A program made the position numbers and the translations under genes. The notes under the pieces were generated by a model. The model searched no databases. It was not told the origin of the DNA and was given only the letters and a program-made list of their open reading frames with translations. A stretch of DNA of 64,000 nucleotides from the NCBI GenBank assembly GCA_965279475.1, contig CBDIIA010000003.1:4464001-4528000 (forward strand), given 5' to 3'. Positions within the stretch are counted from its first letter, which is position 1, and each line of letters begins with the position of its first letter. The DNA comes from Pseudorhodoferax sp965279475. Its GTDB lineage: Bacteria; Pseudomonadota; Gammaproteobacteria; Burkholderiales; Burkholderiaceae_C. Below, in pieces: positions 42,130-50,889 of the stretch.

Positions 42130-43095
42130 TCAATCGAGCTTGATCGACAAGTCCTTGATCACCTTGGCATAACGCTCCGTGTCGCGGCGCAAGGCGGTGG
42201 CCAGTTGCTCGGGCGTGCTGTTCACCAGCTCGACGCCGATCGCGTCCATCCGTGCGCGCACCTCGGGCAAGGCAAGCGCCTTGTTGATCTCGGCATTGAG
42301 CTTCAGCACAAGGTCGCGCGGCATGCCGGCCGGGCCGAAGGCTGCGTACCAGACGCTGATCTCGTAGCCCGGCAGCGTCTCGGCCACGGTCGGCACACCG
42401 GGCAGCAGGCTGGTGCGCTGCGGCTCGGTCACGCCCAGCAGCAGCAACTTGCCGGACTTCACGTGCGGCAGGGTCTGCGTCCCCGCGGAGAACAGCACCT
42501 GAGTCTGGTTGCCCACCGTGTCCAGCACGGCCGGCGCGCCGCCCTTGTAGGGCACGTGCAGCATCTCGATGCCGGCCGCCTTGTTGAACATCTCCGCGCT
42601 CAGGTGGTTGGTGGAGCCGCCACCGGCCGACGCATAGGCCAGCTTGCCGGGGTTGGCCTTGGCGTAGGCGATGAATTCGCGCAGGTTCTTCACCGGCACC
42701 GCGGGGTTGACCACCATCGTGTTGATGACGTTGGCGACCAGCGCGATCGGCGTGAAATCGTCCGCACCCTTGAACGGCATGTTGGCCATCAGCGCCGGGT
42801 TCATCGCGTGGGTGCTCATCGAGCCCACCAGCAGCGTGTAGCCGTCGGGCTTGGCCTTCGCCACCATGTTCGAGCCGATGTTGCCGGACGCACCGGCGCG
42901 GTTCTCGACCACCACCGGCTGGCCCATCGACTTGGTCAACTGCTCCGCGATCGCCCGCGCCAGGATGTCGGTCGACCCGCCGGCGGCCCAGGGCACGATC
43001 AGCGTGATCGCCTTCTCAGGGTAGGCCGCCAGGGCCGCCTGCGTGGCGCTCCAGAACGCCAGCAAGGCGATGCAACGGAAGAAACGATGGAACAT
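42130..43095 (-). CDS. Bug/TctC-family tripartite tricarboxylate transport binding protein
   Basis: Periplasmic solute-binding protein of 321 residues. It has a signal peptide (CIALLAFWSATQAALA), then YPEKAITLIVPWAAGGSTDILARAIA, the standard Bug start, ENRAGASGNIGSNMVAKAKPDGYTLL and LHVPYKGGAPAVLD. These proteins bind carboxylates and similar acids; many have no transporter genes beside them, as here. It is downstream of a gamma-glutamyltransferase, so an amino-acid-derived ligand is possible. Confidence 0.95.
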   Translation of the reverse strand: MFHRFFRCIALLAFWSATQAALAAYPEKAITLIVPWAAGGSTDILARAIAEQLTKSMGQPVVVENRAGASGNIGSNMVAKAKPDGYTLLVGSMSTHAMNPALMANMPFKGADDFTPIALVANVINTMVVNPAVPVKNLREFIAYAKANPGKLAYASAGGGSTNHLSAEMFNKAAGIEMLHVPYKGGAPAVLDTVGNQTQVLFSAGTQTLPHVKSGKLLLLGVTEPQRTSLLPGVPTVAETLPGYEISVWYAAFGPAGMPRDLVLKLNAEINKALALPEVRARMDAIGVELVNSTPEQLATALRRDTERYAKVIKDLSIKLD

Positions 43096-43186
43096 GGTGG
43101 AAAGCCTCGAGAAAAAGAAAAGGATGTCAGTTTTCCATGGCGCCGGGCGCCTTCACGGCGGACGAAACCGGCGCGGCGAAAGGCCA

Positions 43187-43350
43187 GAACACCGCGGAAC
43201 CGGCTCTGCCGGGCCGCTGGTGTTGCCCCCGGCAGGGCTGAGGCCCGCGGCTCCAAGCCTGCCTGCGCAGGCTCGGACGGGCTCGAAGGGCCGCTGCCTC
43301 TGGCAGCGACTCGTTTGGCGTAGCGACACGCAGTGCGCGCAGACTGGGGG
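43187..43350 (-). repeat. Dispersed intergenic repeat, copy 2
   Basis: Read on the minus strand, this gap between the transferase and the Bug gene repeats both blocks found at 11835-11926: CTGCGCGCACTGCGTGTCGC and GGGGGCAACACCAGCGGCCC with its continuation to CCGCGGTGTTC. About 70 bp lie between the blocks here instead of the short palindrome. The two copies are 31 kb apart and inverted. Confidence 0.75.
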
Positions 43351-43361
43351 CGAGTTTCATC

Positions 43362-45197
43362 CTAGCGACCGACCGCGTAGCCTTGCATGCCGCGCGGGTT
43401 CGCGCCGGCGCGCAGCACCAGCCGGCCCTGTGCGTCGGTGCTGCGGCTGCAGGCCGACATGCGCCCCTCGGACCAGGGCTCGCCAGCCTGGACCTGGTGG
43501 CCCATCGCGCGCAGGCTGTCGAGCTGCTCGGGAGCGAACCGCGATTCGACCGCCAGCGTGTTGAGCACCGTCTGGCGCGGCCAGAACGAACTGGGCGCGT
43601 GTTTCACGTGCCAGGCCGGCGCGTCGATGGCTTCCTGCAGGTTCATGCCGTGCACCGCATGGCGCAGGAAGAACGCCACCGCCCACTGGTCCTGCTGGTC
43701 GCCGCCCGGCGTACCGAACGCCATGTAGGGCTCGCCATCGCGCAGCGCGAGCGAGGGCGACAGCGTAGTGCACGGCGCCACACGTGGCGTCACCGTGTTG
43801 GGCAGGCCCTCGTCCATCCAGGTCATCTGCAGCCGCGTGTTCAACGCAAAACCCAGGCTCGGCACGACCGGGCTCGACGACAGCCAACCGCCAGATGGCG
43901 TGGCGGCGACCATGTTGCCGTGCCGGTCGATCACGTCGATGTGGCAGGTGTCGCCGACGAAGATCTCGCGGTCCGCCCATTGCGCCACCGGCGGCAGCGC
44001 AGCGAACGTCGGCTCGCCGATGCCGAAACGGATGTCGGCCTGGCGCAGGGTGCGCGCCGCCACGTCCAGGTCCGGCAGATGCGGCGGCGCCCCGCCCGGC
44101 GCGCCCGCGCGCAGCAGTGCCGACGCGTGCAGCGGGTCGACCTGCGCCCAACGCGCACGCGCATAGGCGTCCGACAGCAGTGCCTGTTGTGCCGTTGCGT
44201 CGGCACCGGGCGCGATGCCGTACCAGGCCAGCCGGTCGGCCAGCGCCAGCTTGGCGGCCTCGGCGATGCGGTGCACGAAGCCTGCGGTGTGCGGCGCATG
44301 CTGCTCCAGTTCCGCATGGCGCAGCATGCCGAGCTGCTGCAGGAACATCGGCCCCTGGCTCCAGAACCCGCACTTGGCCACCGTGTAGCGGCCGAAGTCC
44401 GTCGTCAGCGGCGCTTCGGTCACCACGCGCCAGGCGGCCATGTCCTCGTAGCGCAGCAGGCCGGTGTGGCGGTCGCCGCTGGTGTCGCGCACCGCCTCGG
44501 TACGGTAGTAGTGGTCGATGTCGCGCGCGACAAAACCCTGCTGCCACACCCGCATCGCAGCATCGATGACGCCGGTACGGCCGCTGCCCTCGCGCTGCGC
44601 GGTCTCGAGGATGCGTTCGTAGGTCGCGGCCAGCGCCGGCAGCCGGAACAGCGAGCCCGGCGCCGGCACCTTGCCGCCCGGCAGCCAGACGGAGGCAGAC
44701 GTGGGCCAGTGCTGGGCGAACAGTTCGCGCACCGCCAGGATCGCCTGCGCCACGCGCGGCAGCACCGGGAAGCCGTCGCGTGCATAACCGATGGCCGGGG
44801 CCAGCACGTCCGCCAGCGGCCAGGTGCCGTGCTCTCGCAACATCGTGAGCCAGGTCGAGAAGGCACCGGGCACCGTCGCCGGCAACAGCCCGATGCCGGG
44901 CACCTGCTCGAACCCGAGCGCACGAAAGGCCTGCGGCGTGGCCTCGGCCGGTGCGCAGCCCTGGCCACGCATCGCCAGCATGCGCCGCTCGGACTCGCTC
45001 CACAACAGGATCGGCACCTCGCCGCCCGGGCCGTTCAGGTGCGGCTCGACCACCTGCAGCACGAAGCCCGCCGCCACGGCTGCGTCGAACGCATTGCCGC
45101 CGCGCTCCAGCACGCCCATCGCGGTCTGCGATGCGAGCCAGTGCGTCGTCGAGGCAACGCCGAAGGTGCCGATGATTTCGGGGCGGGTGGTGAACAT
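43362..45197 (-). CDS. Gamma-glutamyltransferase-family protein
   Basis: A 611-residue Ntn-hydrolase of the GGT family. The N-terminal part has ASQTAMGVLERGGNAFDAAVA and EPHLNGPGGEVPILLW. The self-cleavage site appears to be GDTCHIDVIDRHGNMVAATPSGGW, where the Thr of DTCH would be the nucleophile (the usual motif is TTH). The small subunit then has GGDQQDQWAVAFF (in place of the usual GSPGG). No signal peptide is seen, so it may be cytoplasmic, unlike classical periplasmic GGT. Substrate uncertain. It is transcribed away from the LysR gene 90 bp upstream. Confidence 0.88.
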   Translation of the reverse strand: MFTTRPEIIGTFGVASTTHWLASQTAMGVLERGGNAFDAAVAAGFVLQVVEPHLNGPGGEVPILLWSESERRMLAMRGQGCAPAEATPQAFRALGFEQVPGIGLLPATVPGAFSTWLTMLREHGTWPLADVLAPAIGYARDGFPVLPRVAQAILAVRELFAQHWPTSASVWLPGGKVPAPGSLFRLPALAATYERILETAQREGSGRTGVIDAAMRVWQQGFVARDIDHYYRTEAVRDTSGDRHTGLLRYEDMAAWRVVTEAPLTTDFGRYTVAKCGFWSQGPMFLQQLGMLRHAELEQHAPHTAGFVHRIAEAAKLALADRLAWYGIAPGADATAQQALLSDAYARARWAQVDPLHASALLRAGAPGGAPPHLPDLDVAARTLRQADIRFGIGEPTFAALPPVAQWADREIFVGDTCHIDVIDRHGNMVAATPSGGWLSSSPVVPSLGFALNTRLQMTWMDEGLPNTVTPRVAPCTTLSPSLALRDGEPYMAFGTPGGDQQDQWAVAFFLRHAVHGMNLQEAIDAPAWHVKHAPSSFWPRQTVLNTLAVESRFAPEQLDSLRAMGHQVQAGEPWSEGRMSACSRSTDAQGRLVLRAGANPRGMQGYAVGR

Positions 45198-45243
45198 GCG
45201 CCCAGTGTAAGAACGCCCGATAGCCAGAACCGCATATTTGCTG

Positions 45244-45273
45244 ATGCATGCATGTGGGTTCAGCTATGCATGC
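45244..45273. promoter_or_regulatory. Pair of ATGCATGC repeats between ggt-like and lysR-like genes
   Basis: ATGCATGC occurs at 45244-45251 and again at 45266-45273, 22 bp (two helical turns) apart, in the 90-bp divergent gap. LysR-type regulators usually bind such a gap and control both sides. The repeats are candidates for the operator; promoter boxes were not assigned. Confidence 0.4.
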
Positions 45274-45287
45274 CTTAGGATGACCGC

Positions 45288-46232
45288 ATGCCGACCCCCA
45301 GCCTGCCCTGGCTCGCCTCGCGCCTGAAGCTGCGCCACTACACGCTGCTGGCCGAACTCGACCGCCACCGCTCGGTCAGCCGCACGGCCCAGCATCTCGA
45401 TCTGGCGCAACCCACGGTCACGCGTGCGCTGGGCGAGATCGAGACCATCTTCATGACGCCGCTGTTCGTGCGCAGCCGCCGCGGCCTGGAACCCACGCCC
45501 GCCGGCGAGCTGGTGCTGGCCCGGGCCCGGGTGGCACTGGCCGATGCCGCCGCACTGGGCCAGGACCTGGCCGCGCTGGACACCGGCTTGCAGGGTCTGC
45601 TGCGCGTGGGCGTGATCCCGTTCCTGTCGCGCCACACGCAGGACGCGTTGTGGCGCCATCTGCTGGCCCTGCGGCCGCGGTTGGGGTTCGTCGTCGAGGA
45701 AGCCACCACCGATGTGCTGCTGAAGGCCGTGCAGGCGCGCAAGCTCGATTGCGCGATCTGCCGCTTCACCTCGGCCGGCGCCGAGGCCGGCCTGGCGCAA
45801 CAGTTCCTGTACCACCAGGAGCCGCGCCTGGTCGTGTCGCGCGGCGCGGCGGCCCGCCTGGCCCAGCGCGGGCTGGACTGGCAGGCCTTCGTGTCGATGC
45901 AATGGCTGTTTCCGCCGCCGCACACGCCGATCCGCGAGATGATCCACGCGATCTTCGCGTCGGCCGGGCAGTCCGTCCCCGTGCCGGTGCTGGAGGCCTA
46001 TGCGCACAAGACGCTGGCCTCGGTGCTGCGCCACATGCCCGACGCCATCACCATCCTGCCCGACGACATCGCGCAGGAAGTGGCCGACGCGAGCGGCGCC
46101 CGGGTGCTGCCGCAGCGCCTGCAGTGGAACCTGCCGCCGGTGGGGGTGGTGCGGCTGCGCGAGGCGATGAACGCCGGCGTCATCGACGCGATGGCCGCGT
46201 CGGTGCGCGAGACGCGTGCCCTGCCGACCTGA
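45288..46232 (+). CDS. LysR-family transcriptional regulator
   Basis: A 314-residue LysR protein. The winged helix-turn-helix lies at residues 13-72 (LKLRHYTLLAELDRHRSVSR, TAQHLDLAQPTVTRALGEIE), with an effector-binding domain of the periplasmic-binding fold after it (LLRVGVIPFLSRHTQDALW). It is divergent from the gamma-glutamyltransferase and probably controls that gene, the Bug protein and the GAF gene. The effector is unknown. The ATG at 45288 fits the family start. Confidence 0.93.
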   Translation: MPTPSLPWLASRLKLRHYTLLAELDRHRSVSRTAQHLDLAQPTVTRALGEIETIFMTPLFVRSRRGLEPTPAGELVLARARVALADAAALGQDLAALDTGLQGLLRVGVIPFLSRHTQDALWRHLLALRPRLGFVVEEATTDVLLKAVQARKLDCAICRFTSAGAEAGLAQQFLYHQEPRLVVSRGAAARLAQRGLDWQAFVSMQWLFPPPHTPIREMIHAIFASAGQSVPVPVLEAYAHKTLASVLRHMPDAITILPDDIAQEVADASGARVLPQRLQWNLPPVGVVRLREAMNAGVIDAMAASVRETRALPT

Positions 46233-46261
46233 GCCAGCAGGCCGGGACCGGGCTGCCCGCG

Positions 46262-46438
46262 CTACGCGATGCGCTCCAGGATCAGCACGCCGAAGAAGCC
46301 GAATGCCGCCAGCAGGGTCCACTTGAGCGCAATCAGCCCGAACCGCTTGTAGCGCGGGTGCCCGGTCCCGGCGTAGAACGCAAAGCTGACGCCCGCGGCC
46401 AGCAGCATCAGCATCAACAACCAGCGGAACAGCAGCAC
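46262..46438 (-). CDS. Small two-segment membrane protein after lpxC
   Basis: A 58-residue frame from a GTG at 46438 to a TAG at 46262, four bases after the lpxC stop. It has two membrane segments (WLLMLMLLAAGVSFAFYAG and KWTLLAAFGFFGVLILE) separated by a short basic loop (HPRYKRFG), with both ends charged. Small proteins of this shape follow lpxC in other Burkholderiales; I know no function. A downstream ATG (MLMLLAAG) is an alternative start. Confidence 0.7.
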   Translation of the reverse strand: MLLFRWLLMLMLLAAGVSFAFYAGTGHPRYKRFGLIALKWTLLAAFGFFGVLILERIA

Positions 46439-46442
46439 GGTG

Positions 46443-47366
46443 CTACCAGGCGCGTGCCAGCTGGGCGAAACCCTTGGGCGCCTGTTTGTCGTCCTCGAAG
46501 GTCGCGATCTCGTAGGCGTCCGGGCGCGACAGCAGCTCGCGCAGCAGCTTGTTGTTCATCGCATGGCCGGAGCGGAACGCGCTGTACGACGCGAGCAGCG
46601 GCTTGCCGATGAGGTACAGGTCGCCCATCGCGTCGAGGATCTTGTGCTTGACGAACTCATCGTCGTAACGCAGGCCGTCGGCGTTCAGCACCTTGTAGTC
46701 GTCCATCACGATCGCGTTGTCGAGCCCGCCGCCGAGCGCCAGGCCGTTGGCCCGCATCATCTCGACGTCGCGCGTGAAGCCGAAGGTGCGGGCGCGTGCA
46801 ATGTCGCGCGAGTAGGAGCCGACGCTCATGTCGAACTCGACGCGCTGGCCGGTCGAGTCGACGGCCGGGTGGTCGAAGTCGATCTCGAAACTCAGCTTGA
46901 AGCCATGGTAGGGCTCGAGCCGCGCCCATTTGGCAGCGGCACCCTCGCCCTCGCGCACCTCGACTGGCCGCACGATGCGCACGAAGCGCCGCGGTGCACG
47001 CTGCAGCTCGATGCCGGCGCTCTGCAGCAGGAACACGAACGAAGCCGCCGACCCATCGAGGATCGGCACTTCCTCGGCACTGATGTCCACATACAGGTTG
47101 TCGATGCCCAGGCCCGCGCAGGCCGACATCAGATGCTCCACCGTGTGCACCTTGGCGCTGCCGCTGGAGATCGTCGACGCCAGCCGCGTATCGGTCACCG
47201 CCAGCGCGTTGATCGGGATATCGACCGGCTCGGGCAGGTCGACGCGGCGGAACACGATGCCCGTGTCGGGCTGGGCCGGGCGGAACGTCAGTTCCACCCG
47301 CTGGCCGCTGTGCAGGCCGACACCGACGGCCTTGGTGATCGACTTCAGGGTTCGTTGCGCAAGCAT
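46443..47366 (-). CDS. lpxC: UDP-3-O-acyl-N-acetylglucosamine deacetylase LpxC
   Basis: Zinc enzyme for the committed step of lipid A synthesis. The 307-residue product starts MLAQRTLKSITKAVGVGLHSG and has HTVEHLMSACAGLGIDNL (first zinc His and the catalytic-loop region), DGSAASFVFLLQSAGI, then DEFVKHKILDAMGDLYL (second His and Asp ligands) and FRSGHAMNNKLLREL (catalytic His). It follows ftsZ by 67 bp at the end of the division cluster, the usual place. Confidence 0.98.
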   Translation of the reverse strand: MLAQRTLKSITKAVGVGLHSGQRVELTFRPAQPDTGIVFRRVDLPEPVDIPINALAVTDTRLASTISSGSAKVHTVEHLMSACAGLGIDNLYVDISAEEVPILDGSAASFVFLLQSAGIELQRAPRRFVRIVRPVEVREGEGAAAKWARLEPYHGFKLSFEIDFDHPAVDSTGQRVEFDMSVGSYSRDIARARTFGFTRDVEMMRANGLALGGGLDNAIVMDDYKVLNADGLRYDDEFVKHKILDAMGDLYLIGKPLLASYSAFRSGHAMNNKLLRELLSRPDAYEIATFEDDKQAPKGFAQLARAW

Positions 47367-47433
47367 GCCGTGATTTTAATTGGCAGGCTGCATGGCAGGC
47401 GACCCACAAGGTTGATCGCCTGCATAGCCAACA

Positions 47434-48651
47434 TCAATCTGCCTGCTTGCGGAGAAACGCCGGGATCTCGTAGTCGTCCATGCCGCCGGACGACAAGGCA
47501 TCGACCCGTGCGCTCGCCTGCGTGCGGTTCGGCGTGCGCCAGACCGCCGGGCCCTTCAAGGCCTCGTAGTCGGGCTGGGCGATGCCAACGCCGCCCGCCA
47601 GCGGCGTGTTGAGCGTCGGGATCTGGAAGCCCTGGCCGTCGGTGCCGGTACGCTGCACCACCTGCAGCGGAGGCGCGGTGCGGCGCGCGCCCTGCTTGGA
47701 GAGGCCGGTGGCGACGACCGTCACGCGGATCTGGTCGCCCAGCGTGTCGTCGTAGGCCGTGCCGTAGATCACATGCGCTTCGGCCGATGCGTAGGCGCGG
47801 ATGGTGTTCATCGCGAGCTTCGATTCCGACAGCTTCAACGAACCCTTGGCCGCGGTGATCAGCACCAGCACGCCCTTCGCGCCCGACAGGTCGATGCCTT
47901 CGAGCAGCGGGCAGGCCACGGCCTGTTCCGCGGCGATGCGGGCGCGGTCCGGTCCGGCCGACAGCGCCGTGCCCATCATCGCCTTGCCCGGCTCGCCCAT
48001 CACCGTGCGCACGTCTTCGAAGTCGACGTTCACATGGCCCGGCACGTTGATGATTTCGGCAATGCCGCCGACGGCGTTCTTCAGCACGTCGTTGGCATGG
48101 GCGAAGGCTTCGTCCTGCGTCACGTCGTCGCCCAGCACTTCGAGCAGCTTTTCGTTCAGCACCACGATCAGCGAGTCGACGTTGGCTTCGAGCTCGGCCA
48201 GGCCGTTGTCGGCGTTGGCCATGCGTTTCGGGCCTTCGAAGTCGAAGGGCTTGGTGATCACGCCGACCGTCAGGATGCCCATTTCCTTGGCCACACGGGC
48301 GATCACCGGTGCGGCGCCGGTGCCGGTACCGCCGCCCATGCCAGCGGTGATGAACAGCATGTGCGCGCCACTGATCGCGGTGCGGATGTCGTCGACCGCC
48401 GCCTCGGCCGCCTCGCGGCCCTTGTCGGGCTTGCTGCCGGCGCCCAGCCCGCTGGTACCCAGCTGGATGGTCTTGTGCGCGACGCTGCGGCTCAGGGCCT
48501 GTGCATCGGTGTTGGCGCTGATGAATTCGACGCCCTGCACCGAGCAGCCGATCATGTGTTCGACGGCATTGCCGCCGCCGCCGCCGACGCCGATCACCTT
48601 GATCTGCGTGCCGAGGTTGAACTCTTCGACTTCAATCATTTCGATGGGCAT
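47434..48651 (-). CDS. ftsZ: Cell division GTPase FtsZ
   Basis: Tubulin-like protein that forms the division ring. Start at 48651 (MPIEMIEVEEFNLGTQIKV) after AAGGAG. The 405-residue product has IKVIGVGGGGGNAVEHMI, the GTP loop GMGGGTGTGAAPVIA, the synergy loop region GVITKPFDFEGPKR and NVDFEDVRTVM, a variable linker from about residue 320, and the C-terminal peptide DYEIPAFLRKQAD that binds FtsA and ZipA. The 196 bp between ftsA and this gene is richer in AT near 48660-48725 and very likely holds a separate ftsZ promoter. Confidence 0.99.
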   Translation of the reverse strand: MPIEMIEVEEFNLGTQIKVIGVGGGGGNAVEHMIGCSVQGVEFISANTDAQALSRSVAHKTIQLGTSGLGAGSKPDKGREAAEAAVDDIRTAISGAHMLFITAGMGGGTGTGAAPVIARVAKEMGILTVGVITKPFDFEGPKRMANADNGLAELEANVDSLIVVLNEKLLEVLGDDVTQDEAFAHANDVLKNAVGGIAEIINVPGHVNVDFEDVRTVMGEPGKAMMGTALSAGPDRARIAAEQAVACPLLEGIDLSGAKGVLVLITAAKGSLKLSESKLAMNTIRAYASAEAHVIYGTAYDDTLGDQIRVTVVATGLSKQGARRTAPPLQVVQRTGTDGQGFQIPTLNTPLAGGVGIAQPDYEALKGPAVWRTPNRTQASARVDALSSGGMDDYEIPAFLRKQAD

Positions 48652-48847
48652 GTTTTTCTCCTTGAATTTCCAGATAAGTTGTTTGCAGTTGCACTTGGTA
48701 GATCGTCTTGTGTTTCTTGTGTGAAAGTCGTTCAGCGCGCCGGCCATGGCGGGTAGGCACAGCGCCGCCATCGGGCCGTACAGGGCGGGCTGCCCCGCGC
48801 CAGCCACAGCCGGTACCGATGGGAAAAGAAGAGGGTGTCGTGCATGG

Positions 48848-50077
48848 TCAGAAGTTGCCGACGAACCAATCCTTGACGCGGCCCATCGCGGTCTTCATCG
48901 AGCCGTTCTTCTGCGCCACCTTGAAGCCGCGCAGGCGGGCGATGCGGGCTTCCTCGAGCAGGCCCATCACGGTGGCGGCGCGCGGCTGGGCCACCATGTC
49001 CGACAGGGCACCGCCGTACTTCGGCACGCCGCGGCGCACGGGTTTCAGGAAGATGTCCTCGCCCAGCTCGACCATGCCCGGCATCACCACGCTGCCGCCG
49101 GTCAGCACGATGCCGGACGACAGCACTTCCTCGTAGCCCGACTCGCGGATCACCTGGTGCACCAGCGAGAAGATCTCTTCCACCCGCGGCTCGATCACGC
49201 CGGCCAGCGCCTGCTTGGACAGCATGCGCGGGCCGCGGTCGCCCAGGCCGGGCACCTCGACCTGGCTCTCCGGGTCGGCCAGCAGTTGCTTGGCGTAGCC
49301 GCTCTCGACCTTGATGTCCTCGGCGTCCTTGGTCGGCGTGCGCAGCGCCATCGCGATGTCGCTGGTGATCAGGTCGCCGGCGATCGGGATCACGGCCGTG
49401 TGGCGGATCGCACCGTTGGTGAAGATCGCCACGTCGGTGGTGCCGGCGCCGATGTCCACCAGCGCCACACCCAGCTCGCGTTCGTCCTCGGTCAGCACCG
49501 ACAGGCTGGAGGCCAGCGGGTTCAGCATCAGCTGGTCCACATCCAGGCCGCAGCGGCGCACGCACTTGATGATGTTCTCGGCCGCGCTCTGCGCGCCGGT
49601 CACGATGTGCACCTTGGCTTCGAGCCGGATGCCGCTCATGCCGATCGGCTCCTTCACGTCCTGCCCGTCGATGACGAACTCCTGCGGCTCCACCAGCAGC
49701 AGCCGCTGGTCGGTCGAGATGTTGATCGCCTTGGCCGTCTCGACCACGCGGGCCACGTCGGCCGCCGTCACCTCGCGGTCCTTCACCGCCACCATGCCGC
49801 TCGAATTGATGCCGCGGATGTGGCTGCCGGTGATGCCGGTGTAGACGTGCGAGATCTTGCAGTCGGCCATCAGCTCGGCCTCTTTCAGCGCCTGCTGGAT
49901 GCTCTGCACCGTGGCGTCGATGTTCACCACCACGCCGCGTTTCAGGCCATTGCTCGGCGACACGCCGAAGCCCGCCAGCTTCAGCTCGCCGCCCGGCATC
50001 ACCTCGGCCACCACCACCATCACCTTGGCGGTGCCGATGTCCAGCCCCACGACCAAGTCTTTGTATTCTTTTGCCAT
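48848..50077 (-). CDS. ftsA: Cell division protein FtsA
   Basis: Actin-like ATPase that ties FtsZ to the membrane. Start at 50077 (MAKEYKDLVVGLDIGTAKV). The 409-residue product has LDIGTAKVMVVV (phosphate 1), ALVDIGAGTTDVAIFTNGAI (phosphate 2), IVLTGGSVVMPGM (adenosine motif) and a C-terminal amphipathic helix (MKTAMGRVKDWFVGNF) for membrane binding. The start lies 26 bp after the end of ftsQ. Confidence 0.98.
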   Translation of the reverse strand: MAKEYKDLVVGLDIGTAKVMVVVAEVMPGGELKLAGFGVSPSNGLKRGVVVNIDATVQSIQQALKEAELMADCKISHVYTGITGSHIRGINSSGMVAVKDREVTAADVARVVETAKAINISTDQRLLLVEPQEFVIDGQDVKEPIGMSGIRLEAKVHIVTGAQSAAENIIKCVRRCGLDVDQLMLNPLASSLSVLTEDERELGVALVDIGAGTTDVAIFTNGAIRHTAVIPIAGDLITSDIAMALRTPTKDAEDIKVESGYAKQLLADPESQVEVPGLGDRGPRMLSKQALAGVIEPRVEEIFSLVHQVIRESGYEEVLSSGIVLTGGSVVMPGMVELGEDIFLKPVRRGVPKYGGALSDMVAQPRAATVMGLLEEARIARLRGFKVAQKNGSMKTAMGRVKDWFVGNF

Positions 50078-50103
50078 ATCAGGTCCTGTTGTCCATGCCG
50101 GGC

Positions 50104-50889
50104 CTATTTTCGCGGCGCGGTCGCCGTGACGGTAGAAACGCCTCGCATGCGCAGCGCATAACCTTCCTCGTACCGCAGATCGGCGGATTCCAGTGCGTCG
50201 ACGCCGCGGCCGTACTTGCCGGCCACCTGCGCCAGGGTCTTCACGAAACGCTCGATGCGCGCCGTGATCTCTTCGGGCGTGCCGCGCCCGAGCTCGATCA
50301 CCGCGCCCGAATCCAGTTGCACGCGCCAGCTGCCGCGCCCGGTCAGCTCGAACTGGTCGATGCTGCTGTCGAGCGGCTCGAACAGCGGTGCCAGCGTGCG
50401 GTACATGCCGAGGATCTGCACCGACTGGTCCTCGGGCCCGGCCAGCCTCGGCAGGTCGCTGCGCTCGACCTCCTCGATGTTGGCCTCGAAGATCTCGCCG
50501 AAACTGTTGAGCAGGCGCGACTCGCCATCGGCGCCCCAGTAGGCGGCGGCATGGTGCTCCTGCAGCAGCACGCAGAGGCGGTTCGGGAACTCGCGCCGCA
50601 CCACCGCCCGGCGCACCCAGGGCACACCCTCGAAGGCGGACTTGGTATCGTTCAGGTCCACCGTGAAGAAGCTGCCGCGGATCTTCGGCGCCACGTTGGC
50701 GCGCAGCGTGACCTCGTTGTGGTGTGCCGTCTCGCCCTGCACGCGGATCGCGCGGATCGCGAACGTCGGCTGGCGCAGCGCCCACAGGCTCACGGCCGCC
50801 AGCGCCAGGCATGCAAAGACGACGAACAGCACCGAGGCGGTGACGTTCATCAGCTTCACATCCACCGGCGGCGGCAGCATGGGGTTCAT
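50104..50889 (-). CDS. ftsQ: Cell division protein FtsQ
   Basis: Bitopic inner-membrane protein that links early and late division proteins. The 261-residue product has a short cytoplasmic start, one membrane segment (LMNVTASVLFVVFACLALAA), the POTRA domain (AIRAIRVQGETAHHNEVTLR, then GSFFTVDLNDTKSAFEGVPW and the typical VRREFPNRLCVLLQEH) and the beta domain ending in YALRMRGVSTVTA. Its ATG overlaps the ddl stop by four bases. Confidence 0.96.
   Translation of the reverse strand: MNPMLPPPVDVKLMNVTASVLFVVFACLALAAVSLWALRQPTFAIRAIRVQGETAHHNEVTLRANVAPKIRGSFFTVDLNDTKSAFEGVPWVRRAVVRREFPNRLCVLLQEHHAAAYWGADGESRLLNSFGEIFEANIEEVERSDLPRLAGPEDQSVQILGMYRTLAPLFEPLDSSIDQFELTGRGSWRVQLDSGAVIELGRGTPEEITARIERFVKTLAQVAGKYGRGVDALESADLRYEEGYALRMRGVSTVTATAPRK

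Noticed and set aside
50078..50103. A five-codon frame (MDNRT) in the ftsQ-ftsA gap, as a third bridging micro-ORF
   Set aside because: It does not overlap the ftsQ stop, and its sequence doubles as the AGGACC ribosome site of ftsA. Five codons carry no evidence.
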